Assembly: GCA_036275915.1 (NCBI GenBank)
Contig: DASUCV010000011.1
Location: 310,001-374,000 of the forward strand
Length of the DNA stretch: 64,000 nt
Direction: 5' to 3'
Source of the DNA: Candidatus Polarisedimenticolaceae bacterium
GTDB taxonomy: Bacteria > Acidobacteriota > Polarisedimenticolia > Polarisedimenticolales > DASRJG01
Under the pieces are notes generated by a model, which ran no database searches, was not told the DNA's origin, and saw nothing but the letters and a program-made list of their open reading frames with translations. The translations under genes were made by a program, and so were the position numbers. Of this stretch, positions 1 through 9,756 are shown one piece after another (the stretch's first letter is position 1; each line of letters opens with the position of its first letter).

Positions 1-109
1 CGGGGGCGCTGCTCGCGCCCGCAGGCTTCGGCGCGGGGGCGGGATCCGCGGCGGCGACCCATCCGGCGGCGAGCCCCGCGAGGACGAACGGCACGACGAG
101 GCGTCTCAT
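1..109 (-). CDS. N-terminus of a secreted protein (truncated by window edge)
   Basis: Only the first 36 or so residues are visible. The start ATG (109-107) follows a good Shine-Dalgarno (AAGGAG, about 5 nt upstream). The peptide begins MRRLVVPFVLAGLAAGWVAA and continues with an Ala/Pro-rich stretch (ADPAPAPKPAGASS), a typical Sec signal peptide followed by a low-complexity linker. The gene is oriented away from apaG and lies 27 nt beyond its stop, so the two could be cotranscribed. Function cannot be told from this fragment. Confidence 0.6.
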   Translation of the reverse strand, partial: MRRLVVPFVLAGLAAGWVAAADPAPAPKPAGASSAP

Positions 110-136
110 GCTGTCTCCTTGAAGTCGTGACACGAG

Positions 137-541
137 CTAGTTGATGGCGTAGGGCTCGTGCAGGGAAAACGGTGCGATCGTGATGTCGAAGTGATCGCCT
201 CCGGGTGTGACCATCTGGTAGCTGCCCTGCATGACCCCGAACGGCGTTTGCAGCGGACATGCGGAGGTGTACTCGAACGATTGCCCCGGGTTCAAGATCG
301 GCTGCTGGCCGACGACGCCCGGACCGCGAACCTCTTCGACCTTCCCGTCGCCGTCGGTGATGATCCAGTGGCGGCTCAGGAGCTGGATCGTCTTGTCGCT
401 CTCGTTCGCGATCTTGATCGTGTAGGCGAAGAACCACTCGCCGTCGCCCGGGTTCGAGCGCTCCGGGATGAAACGCGCGCGCACCGCGACACGGACGCCG
501 CTCGTGATCGCCTCGGAAGTCGATTCGGACCCGTTGCTCAT
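137..541 (-). CDS. apaG: ApaG-like protein (Co2+/Mg2+ efflux-associated, ApaG fold)
   Basis: 134-residue protein matching the usual ApaG length (about 125 residues) and pattern. It has a beta-sandwich with the stretch EWFFAYTIKIANES, then LLSRHWIITDGDGKVEEVRG and GVVGQQPILNPGQSFEY, and a conserved end (GVMQGSYQMV ... DITIAPFSL). The fibronectin-III-like ApaG domain fills the whole chain. The family is conserved but its biochemical role is not settled; knockouts in enteric bacteria affect Co2+ resistance and Mg2+ efflux. The ATG at 541 is chosen because the reading frame upstream of it has no family similarity. It stands downstream of the DUF1571 gene on the same strand with a 35-nt gap. Confidence 0.9.
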   Translation of the reverse strand: MSNGSESTSEAITSGVRVAVRARFIPERSNPGDGEWFFAYTIKIANESDKTIQLLSRHWIITDGDGKVEEVRGPGVVGQQPILNPGQSFEYTSACPLQTPFGVMQGSYQMVTPGGDHFDITIAPFSLHEPYAIN

Positions 542-576
542 GTAGGCCGATTGTAGCCGGATTCCCGTGGGAAGTC

Positions 577-1428
577 TCAGAAGTGGTAGGCGGGGTTCTT
601 CGGATCGAAATCGGCCGGAGTGAGCCCGACGTTCACCGCGAGATCGCGATGCTCGTAGTGCTCGTAGAGTTGGCCCTCCTGGTCGTAGAGGTCGGCCTGG
701 AGCGGCAGGTGGAGCGCGTCGTCGACCCACAGGACGAGCCGGCCCGCGTAGAACTCTGGGACGATGACGGCGTCTCCCGGGTTCGGATGATCGGCCTGGC
801 GCCACTGGCGCGCGCGGTTCGCGTGGAGGATGACGTACATGTCCTGACCCGTCGCGCGCGCGACGTCCCAGAGCGTCTCACCCTTCTTGAGCGTCGGGCT
901 CGTGCCGGTTGGCGGCGTCGTCAGCTCGAGCTTCGTAGCCGGGCGTCCCCATAGCGTTTCGTGCGCGACCACCGCCCCGGTGCCGACGTTCTTCGCTTGC
1001 GCGCGGTGCGCGTTGTCGAGGACGAGGTCGACGAAGCGGACGAGGCTGACCTCCGGCACCGCGTGGTGCGCGTGCGCCATCGCGAGGGTCCCGTACGGGT
1101 CGAGGTTGAGGTTGATCGCCGGGAACGATCCGCGGTGGACCTTGATCCGGTTCTTGTTCCAGCCGGTGGCGTAGAGGACCTCCTGGCCTTCGCGCGGCCC
1201 TTCGAGCTCGCGCAGGTAAATCCGCTGCGGCCGCTGCCACTTCACGAGGAGCGTCTCTTCGGGGTCCAGCTCGGTCCCGCGCAGCTCGCGCTTGACGAGC
1301 ATCATTGTGTAGTCGTTCACGTGCGCCGCGGCGGTGCCCATCGACGCGAGCACTTCGAGCGCTTCGGGCTGCCAGCGGATCTCGGGAGCTTGCGCGGCGA
1401 GCGCGGCGGCGAGGAGGAGCGCCGTCAT
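577..1428 (-). CDS. DUF1571 family secreted protein with inserted LysM domain
   Basis: 283 residues. A short hydrophobic N-terminus (MTALLLAAALAAQA) looks like a signal peptide. Residues about 25-170 and 225-283 match the DUF1571 pattern: an early YTMMLVKRE region, a middle KVHRGSF..INLNLDPYG region, and a conserved ending VGLTPADFDPKNPAYHF. Between them, at about 179-224, lies a LysM module (LKKGETLWDVARATGQDMYV ... NPGDAVIVP), a peptidoglycan-binding fold. The protein is therefore probably periplasmic and cell-wall associated; the function of DUF1571 is unknown. Its start codon overlaps the stop of the upstream tesA-like gene (ATGA), so the two are likely translated together. Confidence 0.75.
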   Translation of the reverse strand: MTALLLAAALAAQAPEIRWQPEALEVLASMGTAAAHVNDYTMMLVKRELRGTELDPEETLLVKWQRPQRIYLRELEGPREGQEVLYATGWNKNRIKVHRGSFPAINLNLDPYGTLAMAHAHHAVPEVSLVRFVDLVLDNAHRAQAKNVGTGAVVAHETLWGRPATKLELTTPPTGTSPTLKKGETLWDVARATGQDMYVILHANRARQWRQADHPNPGDAVIVPEFYAGRLVLWVDDALHLPLQADLYDQEGQLYEHYEHRDLAVNVGLTPADFDPKNPAYHF

Positions 1429-2054
1429 CGAGCGGCTCCCAGGACGCGCTCGACGTAGGCGACGACGTGGTCGGCCACGATCTTCTCGCCGGCGTCGTTG
1501 GGGTGGATTCCGTCGCCTTGGTTGAGGTCGGCGTGCCCGCCGACCCCGTCGAGGAGGAACGGCATCAGCTCCACGTGCTGGTCCTTGGCGACGCGTACGT
1601 AGAGGGCGGCGAACGCATCGGCGTACTCCGGTCCGTAGTTCGTCGGAATCCTCATGCCGAGGAGGAGGACGCGCGCGCCGGCCGCCTTGCCCCGGCGGAC
1701 GATCTCACGGATGTTCGCTTCGATCCGCTCGACCGGCTGTCCGCGGAACGCGTCGTTCGCGCCGAGCTCGACGACCAGGACGTCGGGCCGCTGCTTGAGG
1801 AGCCAATCGAGGCGCTCGAGGGCGCCGGTCGTCGTGTCGCCGCTGACGCCCGCGTTGACGGCGCGAATCGGCTTGCCGCGCGCCCGGAGCGCCTCCGCGA
1901 CCAGGGTCGGGAAGGCGTGATCGCCGGGGAGCCCGTACCCCGCCGTCAGGCTGTCGCCGAGGAAGATCACGAGCGGGGCATCGGTCGCGGTGGTGGCGGC
2001 ATGGGCTACGCTGAAGGAGATGAGCGCCAGCGCGACGCCGAGGATCGAGCTCAA
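1425..2054 (-). CDS. tesA: SGNH/GDSL arylesterase / lysophospholipase (TesA-like)
   Basis: About 209 residues. After a signal peptide (SSILGVALALISFSVAHA) the SGNH hydrolase blocks appear in order: block I FLGDSLTAGYGL with the catalytic Ser, block II NAGVSGDTTTG with Gly, block III VELGANDAFRG with Asn, and block V DGIHPNDAG with the Asp/His pair. The family hydrolyses acyl-thioesters, lysophospholipids and aryl esters in the periplasm. The start is uncertain. No ATG is in frame before the signal peptide, so TTG at 2054 is proposed, which overlaps the 5' end of the divergent ABC ATPase gene. The arrangement tesA / ybbA-ybbP is conserved in proteobacteria. Confidence 0.88.
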   Translation of the reverse strand: MSSILGVALALISFSVAHAATTATDAPLVIFLGDSLTAGYGLPGDHAFPTLVAEALRARGKPIRAVNAGVSGDTTTGALERLDWLLKQRPDVLVVELGANDAFRGQPVERIEANIREIVRRGKAAGARVLLLGMRIPTNYGPEYADAFAALYVRVAKDQHVELMPFLLDGVGGHADLNQGDGIHPNDAGEKIVADHVVAYVERVLGAAR

Positions 2055-2730
2055 AGGACTGACGCGGCGCCTGCCCTCGGGCGGACGCGTGCTCACCGTC
2101 GTCGACCGCATCGATCTCACGATCGGCGCGGGAGAGTTCGTGGCGATCCTAGGTCCGTCGGGGAGCGGGAAGTCCACGCTGCTCGGGCTCATCGCGGGGC
2201 TCGACCGGCCCTCGGAGGGGCAGGTTCTGCTCGATGGGACGCCGATCCAGGGCCTGAGCGAGGATGCGCTCGCGATCCTGAGGCGCCGCGCGATCGGCTT
2301 CGTGTTCCAGTCGTTTCTATTGCTCGGCAATCTCACGGCCCTCGAAAACGTCCTGCTCCCGCTCGAGCTGGCGGAGATCCCGGGGGCGAAGGATCGGGCC
2401 GCGTCGCTCCTGGCCGCCGTCGGTCTCGCCGCGCGCGGCCATCACTACCCGTCGCAGCTCTCCGGCGGAGAGCAGCAGCGCGTCGCTCTGGCACGTGCGT
2501 TCGGCCCGCGACCTCGCATCCTACTGGCCGACGAACCGACGGGCAACCTCGATCGCGAGACCGGCCGCGCCGTCCTCGAGACGATGGAGAGCCTCAGGAG
2601 CGAGGGCGGCACGACGCTCGTCCTCGTCACCCACGACGTCGAGGTCGCGTCGCGCGCCGACCGCCGCATCCACCTCTCGGACGGTCGCATCGATCGCGAC
2701 GAGAGGCGCACCGCGGAGACGGCGGTTTGA
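2020..2730 (+). CDS. ybbA: ABC transporter ATP-binding protein (YbbA/LolD family)
   Basis: 236 residues from ATG 2020 (a GTG at 1990 in the same frame is an alternative). All nucleotide-binding motifs are present: Walker A GPSGSGKST, Q-loop FVFQSFLLL, signature LSGGEQQRVALARA, Walker B ILLADEPTGNLD and H-loop VTHDV. The family energises MacB/LolCDE/FtsX-type permeases that do mechanical work on the periplasmic side rather than transporting a solute through the membrane. It overlaps the permease gene that follows by 4 nt and so is its obvious partner. The 5' end overlaps the divergent tesA start region. Confidence 0.92.
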   Translation: MSASATPRIELKGLTRRLPSGGRVLTVVDRIDLTIGAGEFVAILGPSGSGKSTLLGLIAGLDRPSEGQVLLDGTPIQGLSEDALAILRRRAIGFVFQSFLLLGNLTALENVLLPLELAEIPGAKDRAASLLAAVGLAARGHHYPSQLSGGEQQRVALARAFGPRPRILLADEPTGNLDRETGRAVLETMESLRSEGGTTLVLVTHDVEVASRADRRIHLSDGRIDRDERRTAETAV

Positions 2731-5261
2731 AGCTCTCGCTGGCATTCCGCCTCATGGCGCGCGAGGCGCGGGGCTCGGCGATCCGGGTGACGTTCTTCAT
2801 CGCGTGCCTCTCGGTCGGCGTCGCCGCGATCGTCGCCGTCTCGGGGATGTCGTCGGGGATCGACCGCGCGATCCGCGCGGAGGCCAAGCCTCTCCTCGCG
2901 GCGGACATCGCCGTGTCGTCGGAGTCGCCGCTCCCCGCGCCGGTGCTCGAGAGCGTGGCGGCGCTCGCGCAGGGACGGACGGACGTCACCGTCTCCGGAT
3001 TGCGCGAGCTGGCGACGGTCGTCTCGGTTCCGGGAGAAGGCGGCGGACCGGGACCGTCGGCGCTCGTCCTCCTCAAAGCGTTCGAGGCCGGCTACCCGCT
3101 CTACGGCGATCTCGTCGTGGATCCGCCGCGGCCCGCGGGCGCGTCGCTCGATGCCGACGGCACGCTCGTCGCGCCCGAGCTTGCGTCGAAGCTCCACCTC
3201 TCCGTCGGCAGCGTTCTTCGCATCGGCGGACAGCCGTTCACCGTCCGCGGTGTGATCGTGAAGGAGCCCGACAAGGTCAACGTGTCGTTCTCGCTCGGAC
3301 CGCGGGTCATGGTCTCCCTCGACGGCCTGGGGCGAACGTCGCTCGAGGGGTTCGGCAGCCGCGTCGACCGGCGGATCCTCCTCCGGCTCCCCGAGCGCGA
3401 CGTCGAGAAGGAAGCGGAGCGCCTCCGCGCCGCGGTGCCTGCGGCGAGCGGCGTACGCGTCCAGACGTACACCGACGCGCAGCCCGCGCTCCGCGACGGC
3501 ATCCGGCGGGTCGCACGGTTCCTCGGTCTCGTGGCGCTCGTGTCGCTCGTCCTCGGGGGGATCGGCGTCGCGCAGACGGTGCGAGCGTGGCTCGCGACGA
3601 GGCTCGACGCCATCGCGATCTTGCGCTGCCTCGGGATTCGTCCTCGGGAGATCGTCGTGCTCTACGCCGGCGAGACGCTCATCCTCGGGCTCGCGGGCAG
3701 TATCGCCGGGGTTGCGCTCGGAACGGCCCTCCTCGCGGCGGCGCCACGATTCCTCGCCGGGCTACTTCCCGCCCTCAGCGTGTCGATGTGGCAGCCGGCC
3801 GCCGCCGCCCGCGGGATCGTCCTCGGGACCGGCGTCGCGGCGCTCTTCAGCGCGCCGGCGCTCTCCTCCGCGCGGCGCGTGCCGCCGCTTCGCGTTCTCA
3901 GGCGCGATGCGGATCCGCTGGTCCCCGGCGCCGTGGCGCGCCTCGGCGTCGGCGTCGCAATTGCCGGCGGCGTCTTCGCCACGGCCTACGCGCAAGCGCA
4001 ATCGCTCAAGATGGCCACGGTCTTCGTCGTCGGGATGGCCGCGGCGGCCGCCGTCCTCGCCGGTGCTTCGCGCCTTCTCTCGGCGGCGGTCGTTCGCGCG
4101 TCGAAGGCGCGCGTGCGCGTCGTGGTCCGTCACGGCCTCGCCTCCCTCGGGAGGCCCGGCGCCGGCACGCTCCCGGCGCTCACCGCGCTCGGCCTCGGCG
4201 TGCTCGTCGTCGTCGCGATCGCTCTCGTTCAGCGGGGGCTCGCCGAGCGTCTTCGGGCGGATCTGCCGAAGGACGCGCCGAACGTCTTCCTCGTCGACCT
4301 GAAGGGCGCCCAGTGGCCGCAGGTGCGATCGATCCTGGAGGCGCACGGCGCCACCAGCGTGAACAGCGTGCCGATCATCGGCGCACGCTTGAGCTCGGTC
4401 GACGGCATTCCCGCCGCCGATCTCGCCAAGCGCGCGAAGGACGACGGGCGGAGGCGCTGGATCTTCACGCGCGAGCAGAACCTCACGTCGCTCCAGGCGC
4501 TGCCGAAGGACAACGTCGTGGTCGCGGGCAAGCTCTGGAGCGACCCGCGTCCCGAGATCTCGATCGAGCGAGATTTCGCGCGGGACATGGGGGCGAAGCT
4601 CGGCTCGAAGGTCGTCTTCGACGTCCAGGGCGTGCCGGTGGAGCTCGTCGTGACGAGCCTGCGCACCGTCGAGTGGAAGAGCTTCGGCATCAACTTCTTC
4701 CTCGTCGTCGAGCCCGGCGTCCTCGACGACGCGCCGCAGCTCAGGGTCGCGGCGGCGCGATTGCCCGCGGACGCCGAGCAGGCGGTGCAGGACGCGCTCG
4801 CGGCGGCGACGCCGAACGTCACGATGCTACGCGTGCGCGAGATCGTGGAGAAGGTCGCGGCCGTCCTCGAGCGGCTCGGCCTCGGGATCCGCCTCCTCGG
4901 CGGGTTCGCGGTCGCGGCGGGCGTCGCAATCCTGGCCGGCGCGATCGGCGCGAACGCGCACCTCCGCGGACGCGAGGTCGCGGTGCTGAAGACGCTCGGG
5001 GCGACGCGGAAGGGCGTCGTCGGGATCTTTGCGATCGAGTTCGCGCTCATCGGGCTCGTCGCGGGGATCGTCGGCACCGCCGCCGGCACCGTCCTCGCCT
5101 GGGCGGTCCTCACGCGCGTCATGGAGCTCGAATGGGCGTGGCACCCCGTGGTCCTCGCCGTCGCCCCCCCGGCGACGGCGCTCCTCGCGATCGGCGCGGG
5201 AATCGCCGCGAGCGCGGGCGCCCTCAGGAAGCGGCCGATCGAGGTGCTGCGCGCCGAGTGA
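2727..5261 (+). CDS. ybbP: ABC transporter permease, YbbP-like (two FtsX modules)
   Basis: 844 residues from a TTG start (2727) overlapping the ybbA stop; an ATG at 2754 is the alternative. An N-terminal membrane segment (VTFFIACLSVGVAAIVAVSG) precedes a periplasmic region. Two FtsX-type membrane modules follow, at about 255-400 (LGLVALVSLVLGGIGVAQTV) and 710-844 (LLGGFAVAAGVAILAGAIGA, then ALIGLVAGIVGTAAGTVLAW). Duplication of the module and the length near 800 residues match E. coli YbbP. With YbbA it probably acts on periplasmic or outer-membrane lipids or lipoproteins; the linkage to a secreted esterase fits that, but the exact substrate is unknown. Confidence 0.85.
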   Translation: MKLSLAFRLMAREARGSAIRVTFFIACLSVGVAAIVAVSGMSSGIDRAIRAEAKPLLAADIAVSSESPLPAPVLESVAALAQGRTDVTVSGLRELATVVSVPGEGGGPGPSALVLLKAFEAGYPLYGDLVVDPPRPAGASLDADGTLVAPELASKLHLSVGSVLRIGGQPFTVRGVIVKEPDKVNVSFSLGPRVMVSLDGLGRTSLEGFGSRVDRRILLRLPERDVEKEAERLRAAVPAASGVRVQTYTDAQPALRDGIRRVARFLGLVALVSLVLGGIGVAQTVRAWLATRLDAIAILRCLGIRPREIVVLYAGETLILGLAGSIAGVALGTALLAAAPRFLAGLLPALSVSMWQPAAAARGIVLGTGVAALFSAPALSSARRVPPLRVLRRDADPLVPGAVARLGVGVAIAGGVFATAYAQAQSLKMATVFVVGMAAAAAVLAGASRLLSAAVVRASKARVRVVVRHGLASLGRPGAGTLPALTALGLGVLVVVAIALVQRGLAERLRADLPKDAPNVFLVDLKGAQWPQVRSILEAHGATSVNSVPIIGARLSSVDGIPAADLAKRAKDDGRRRWIFTREQNLTSLQALPKDNVVVAGKLWSDPRPEISIERDFARDMGAKLGSKVVFDVQGVPVELVVTSLRTVEWKSFGINFFLVVEPGVLDDAPQLRVAAARLPADAEQAVQDALAAATPNVTMLRVREIVEKVAAVLERLGLGIRLLGGFAVAAGVAILAGAIGANAHLRGREVAVLKTLGATRKGVVGIFAIEFALIGLVAGIVGTAAGTVLAWAVLTRVMELEWAWHPVVLAVAPPATALLAIGAGIAASAGALRKRPIEVLRAE

Positions 5262-5264
5262 GCG

Positions 5265-5918
5265 TCAGTACGCGGCGACCGGCTGGAGCTTGCGCGCGCC
5301 ATCGAGCCAGCTTGCGACGGCCGGCTCCCGCATGAGCGCGTCCATGTACGCACGCGCGAGCGGATGCCGATCGGTGGGAATCTTGAACGCCAGCAGGCGT
5401 ACCGCCATCGTGGCGTACATGACATCGGCGCCGCTGAAGGCTCCGCAGAGGAACGGGCCTCCGCGGACGAGGTGCGACTCCCAAAGATCGAGGACCTCGA
5501 CCGACTCCTGCCGCGCGGCCGCCGACGCCTCGGGTACGGGATCGAGGAAGCAGAGGTTGAACGACATGCCCTCGCGGATCTTCATGAAGCCCGAATGCAT
5601 CGCCGCGGAGAGCCACCGCGAGCGAGCGCGCTCGGCCGTGTCGGCGGGCCAGAGCGACCGGTAGGCGGGCGGAGCAAACGCTTCCTCGAAGTATTCGAAG
5701 ATCGCGAGCGAGTCGGGGATGACGATTCCGCGATGGTGGAGGACCGGCAGTTTCCCCGTCGGGGAGACCTCGCGCCGCCTCTTCCGGTCCTTGTCGGCCG
5801 CCAGGCTGATCGTCCGCTCTTCGAAGGGAATTCCCTTCCAGGTCGCAGCAACCCACGCCCGCATGGACCACGTGGAGATGTTCTTCTCGCCTACATAAAG
5901 GATCGGTGTGTCGGTCAT
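5265..5918 (-). CDS. Glutathione S-transferase family protein
   Basis: 217 residues. The N-terminal thioredoxin-like domain (1-80) begins ILYVGEKNISTWSMRAW with a candidate catalytic Ser at the end of strand 1. It contains the cis-Pro motif GKLPVLHHRG and the glutathione-contact segment IPDSLAIFEYF. The all-helical C-terminal domain (90-217) carries FLCGAFSGADVMYA, the N-capping region of GST C-terminal domains. The predicted reaction is conjugation of glutathione or a glutathione-dependent isomerase/reductase step in the cytoplasm; the substrate is not evident. The gene converges on ybbP (3 nt between stops) and is divergent from the MacA-like gene. Confidence 0.85.
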   Translation of the reverse strand: MTDTPILYVGEKNISTWSMRAWVAATWKGIPFEERTISLAADKDRKRRREVSPTGKLPVLHHRGIVIPDSLAIFEYFEEAFAPPAYRSLWPADTAERARSRWLSAAMHSGFMKIREGMSFNLCFLDPVPEASAAARQESVEVLDLWESHLVRGGPFLCGAFSGADVMYATMAVRLLAFKIPTDRHPLARAYMDALMREPAVASWLDGARKLQPVAAY

Positions 5919-6006
5919 GGCGCCAGGCTACACCGATCCCCTGAAACCGTGGCCGTGCTTCGGCCGTACCTAGTGGAGCGGGCGAGAGGCCGGCGAGGGT
6001 GTCGTT

Positions 6007-7242
6007 GTGACGAAACGGCGAAAAGTGGTCTGGGTCGGTGTCCTCCTGGCGGTCGTCGTCGTCGCGGCGGTGATCGTCGGCGCCGCCATGTCGCGCGGAC
6101 CGAAGGCGAAGCCGGTCCAGATGTCGAAGATCGATCGGCAGGACCTCCAGGCGAAGGTCAGTGCGAACGGGAAGATCCAGGCGACGAAGAAGGTCGACAT
6201 CTCCGCGACCGTTCCCGGGCAAGTCGTTCAGCTCGCGGTGAAGGAAGGCGACGTCGTCAAGAAGGGGCAGTTCCTCCTCCAGCTCGATCCCGCGAACTAT
6301 CGCGCCAGCGCTCGCGGCTCGCAGTCGTCCATGGAGGCTCTCCAGAAGGAGCTGGATGCCGCGGTCGCGAACCTCGAGCAGGCGAAGGCCGATTTCACCC
6401 GCGCCGAGAGGAACCACGCGGCCGGGATCCTCGCCGACGCCGACCTTCAGCGGGCGAAGACCGCGGTGACGAGCGGCGAAGCGTCGATCCTGGCGACTCA
6501 GCACCGCATCGAGCAGGCGCACGCGGCGGTCGACGGAAGCACCGACACGCTGTCGAAGACGACGATCCGCGCCCCGATGGACGGTGTCGTCACCGCCAAG
6601 CGCATCGAGGAGGGCGAGGTTGCGGTCATCGGCGTGCAGAACCAGCCGGGCACCGTCCTCCTCACGATCTCGGACATGTCGGTCGTCGAGGCCGAGATGG
6701 AGATTGACGAGACCTCGATTCCCTCGGTGGCGCTCGGCCAGGCGGCGCGCATCCACATCGACGCCTACCCGAACCAGACGTTCGACGGCGCCGTCACGGA
6801 GGTTGGCAACTCGCCGATCACCACCGCGGTCGGCGCCGCCGAGGCGATCAAGTTCAAGGTGAAGGTCCAGCTCAAGAATCCGCCGCCGGGGATCAAGCCC
6901 GGCCTGTCGGTCCAGGCCGACATCCTCACCGGCTTCCGCTCGAAGGTGTTGACCGTGCCGCTCCAGGCGATGGTCGTCCGCGACGCGCCGGCGACGGCCG
7001 GCGAGCCGAAGGCCGCGGGCCCGCCCAAGGAAGAAGAAGGCGTCTACGTCGTCGAGAGCGGCAAGGTCGTCTTCAAGGCGATCAAGACCGGCCTCCTGGG
7101 CGAGCTGTCGATCGAGGTCGTCGACGGTATCAAGGAGGGCGAGACGCTCGTCACCGGACCGTTCCGGGTCCTCCGCGACCTGAAAGCCGGCGATCTCGTC
7201 CGCGCGGAGAAGCCCGACGAATCGGGGCCGCCGCGAGGCTGA
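6007..7242 (+). CDS. macA: Periplasmic adaptor subunit, MacA/HlyD (RND-type MFP) family
   Basis: 411 residues from GTG 6007. One N-terminal membrane anchor (VVWVGVLLAVVVVAAVIVGA) is followed by a first half-lipoyl segment (ISATVPGQVVQLAVKEGDVV) and an alpha-hairpin coiled coil (about 100-165). A second half-lipoyl segment (TIRAPMDGVVTAKRIEEGEV) and beta-barrel and membrane-proximal domains (230-400) complete it. This is the adaptor that links an inner-membrane MacB-type permease to an outer-membrane TolC-type channel. The two permease genes that follow are its likely partners; no TolC homologue is nearby. Confidence 0.9.
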   Translation: MTKRRKVVWVGVLLAVVVVAAVIVGAAMSRGPKAKPVQMSKIDRQDLQAKVSANGKIQATKKVDISATVPGQVVQLAVKEGDVVKKGQFLLQLDPANYRASARGSQSSMEALQKELDAAVANLEQAKADFTRAERNHAAGILADADLQRAKTAVTSGEASILATQHRIEQAHAAVDGSTDTLSKTTIRAPMDGVVTAKRIEEGEVAVIGVQNQPGTVLLTISDMSVVEAEMEIDETSIPSVALGQAARIHIDAYPNQTFDGAVTEVGNSPITTAVGAAEAIKFKVKVQLKNPPPGIKPGLSVQADILTGFRSKVLTVPLQAMVVRDAPATAGEPKAAGPPKEEEGVYVVESGKVVFKAIKTGLLGELSIEVVDGIKEGETLVTGPFRVLRDLKAGDLVRAEKPDESGPPRG

Positions 7243-7243
7243 C

Positions 7244-8463
<1,220 letters not shown>

Positions 8464-8467
<4 letters not shown>

Positions 8468-9735
8468 CCCGCGGCATCGTCCGGCGGTCGACCTGGGAGA
8501 ACGTGCGCTTCGCGCTCGGCGCGATGGCTTCGCAGAAGCTCAGGTCTTTCTTGACGCTTCTCGGCGTCATGGCCGGCGTGGCGACGGTCATCATGATGGT
8601 GAGCTTCGTCGTGGGGTTCAACAATCAGGTGACGGCGTCGTTCACGGCGTTCGGGACGCATCTCGTCCAATTCCAGAAGTTCGAGCCCCGCTTCAACGGA
8701 GGGCCCGACGGACGGCCCGAGGAGGAGCGCAGGCGTCGCGACCTCACGATCGACGACGCCTTGGCCCTGAAGCACCTCTCGAAGCTCGTCAAGGCGGTCT
8801 CGCCGGAGCGTTATCTCTTCGGCGATCCGCCGACGGTCAAGGCGAGCCGCCGGGAGGCGAACGGGCCGCTCGTGTTCGGGGCGTCGCCCGACTACCCGGA
8901 AGCCAACGTCCACTTCGTCGACGACGGCCGCTTCATCTCGGAGGCCGACCTCACGCACGCGTCGCACGTCTGTGTCGTCGGGCCCGACGTGGTCACCGCC
9001 CTCTGGCCGCTCCAGGATCCGATCGACGAGACGCTGACGATCAACGGGCAGACCTACCGGGTCATCGGGGTCTTCGAGCACCAGGGGACGAGCTTCTTCG
9101 GCTCCAGCGACAACTACATCGCCATCCCGATCACCGCGTTCGACGAGCAGTTCCCTCAAGTCAAGAACGGCGGCGGTGACACGATCCACATCGCGACCGT
9201 CCCCCGGCGCGCGGAAGACTTTGGCGCGCTCATCGAGGAGGAGACGGCGATCCTGAGGGCGCGGCGGGGGCTGAAGCCGAACCAGCCGAACGACTTCGCA
9301 TTGATGACGAGCGTCGGACGGCTGAAGCAGTTCCAGCAGATCACCGGCACCGTCGCCGCGGCGATGATCGTGATCGCGGGGATCGCGCTCCTCGTCGGCG
9401 GCGTCGGGGTCATGAACATCATGCTGGTGAACGTGACCCAGCGAACGCGAGAGATCGGCCTCCGCAAGGCGCTCGGCGCCAGGCGGCGCGACATCGCGGC
9501 ACAGTTTCTCGTCGAGGCCGTCACGCTCACGGGCGTCGGTGGAGCGCTCGGCATCGCAGTCGGCCTTGGAACGGCCTTCATTGCTCGCGCTGCGTTCAAC
9601 TTCCAGGCCGCGGCCCCGCTGTGGTCGGTCGTCCTGGGGTTCGGAGTCTCCTCCGCGGTCGGGCTCGTGTTCGGCATGTGGCCGGCGCTCAAGGCGGCGC
9701 GTCAGGACCCGATCGAAGCGCTGCGGTATGAATAG
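8464..9735 (+). CDS. MacB-like ABC permease (second of pair)
   Basis: 423 residues from GTG 8464, overlapping the previous stop by 4 nt. Same layout as its neighbour: helix 1 (KLRSFLTLLGVMAGVATVIM), MacB core domain, then FtsX helices with GGVGVMNIMLVNVTQRTREI and GLRKALGARRRDIAAQFLVE. The core domain is divergent, with a charged insert (GPDGRPEEERRRRDLTID). The two permeases probably form a heterodimer with the MacA-like adaptor. No ATPase gene is found between the adaptor and the end of this operon; the nearest is ybbA, 3.3 kb upstream of the adaptor. Confidence 0.88.
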
Positions 9736-9756
9736 TGAACTGTTAACCTTCCACGA

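Noticed and set aside
2495-5335. Very long arginine-rich open frames opposite or out of frame with ybbP and other genes
   Set aside because: High GC removes stops from shadow frames; the translated products are Arg/Ala/Pro-rich with no family pattern, while the proposed genes have full domain motifs.
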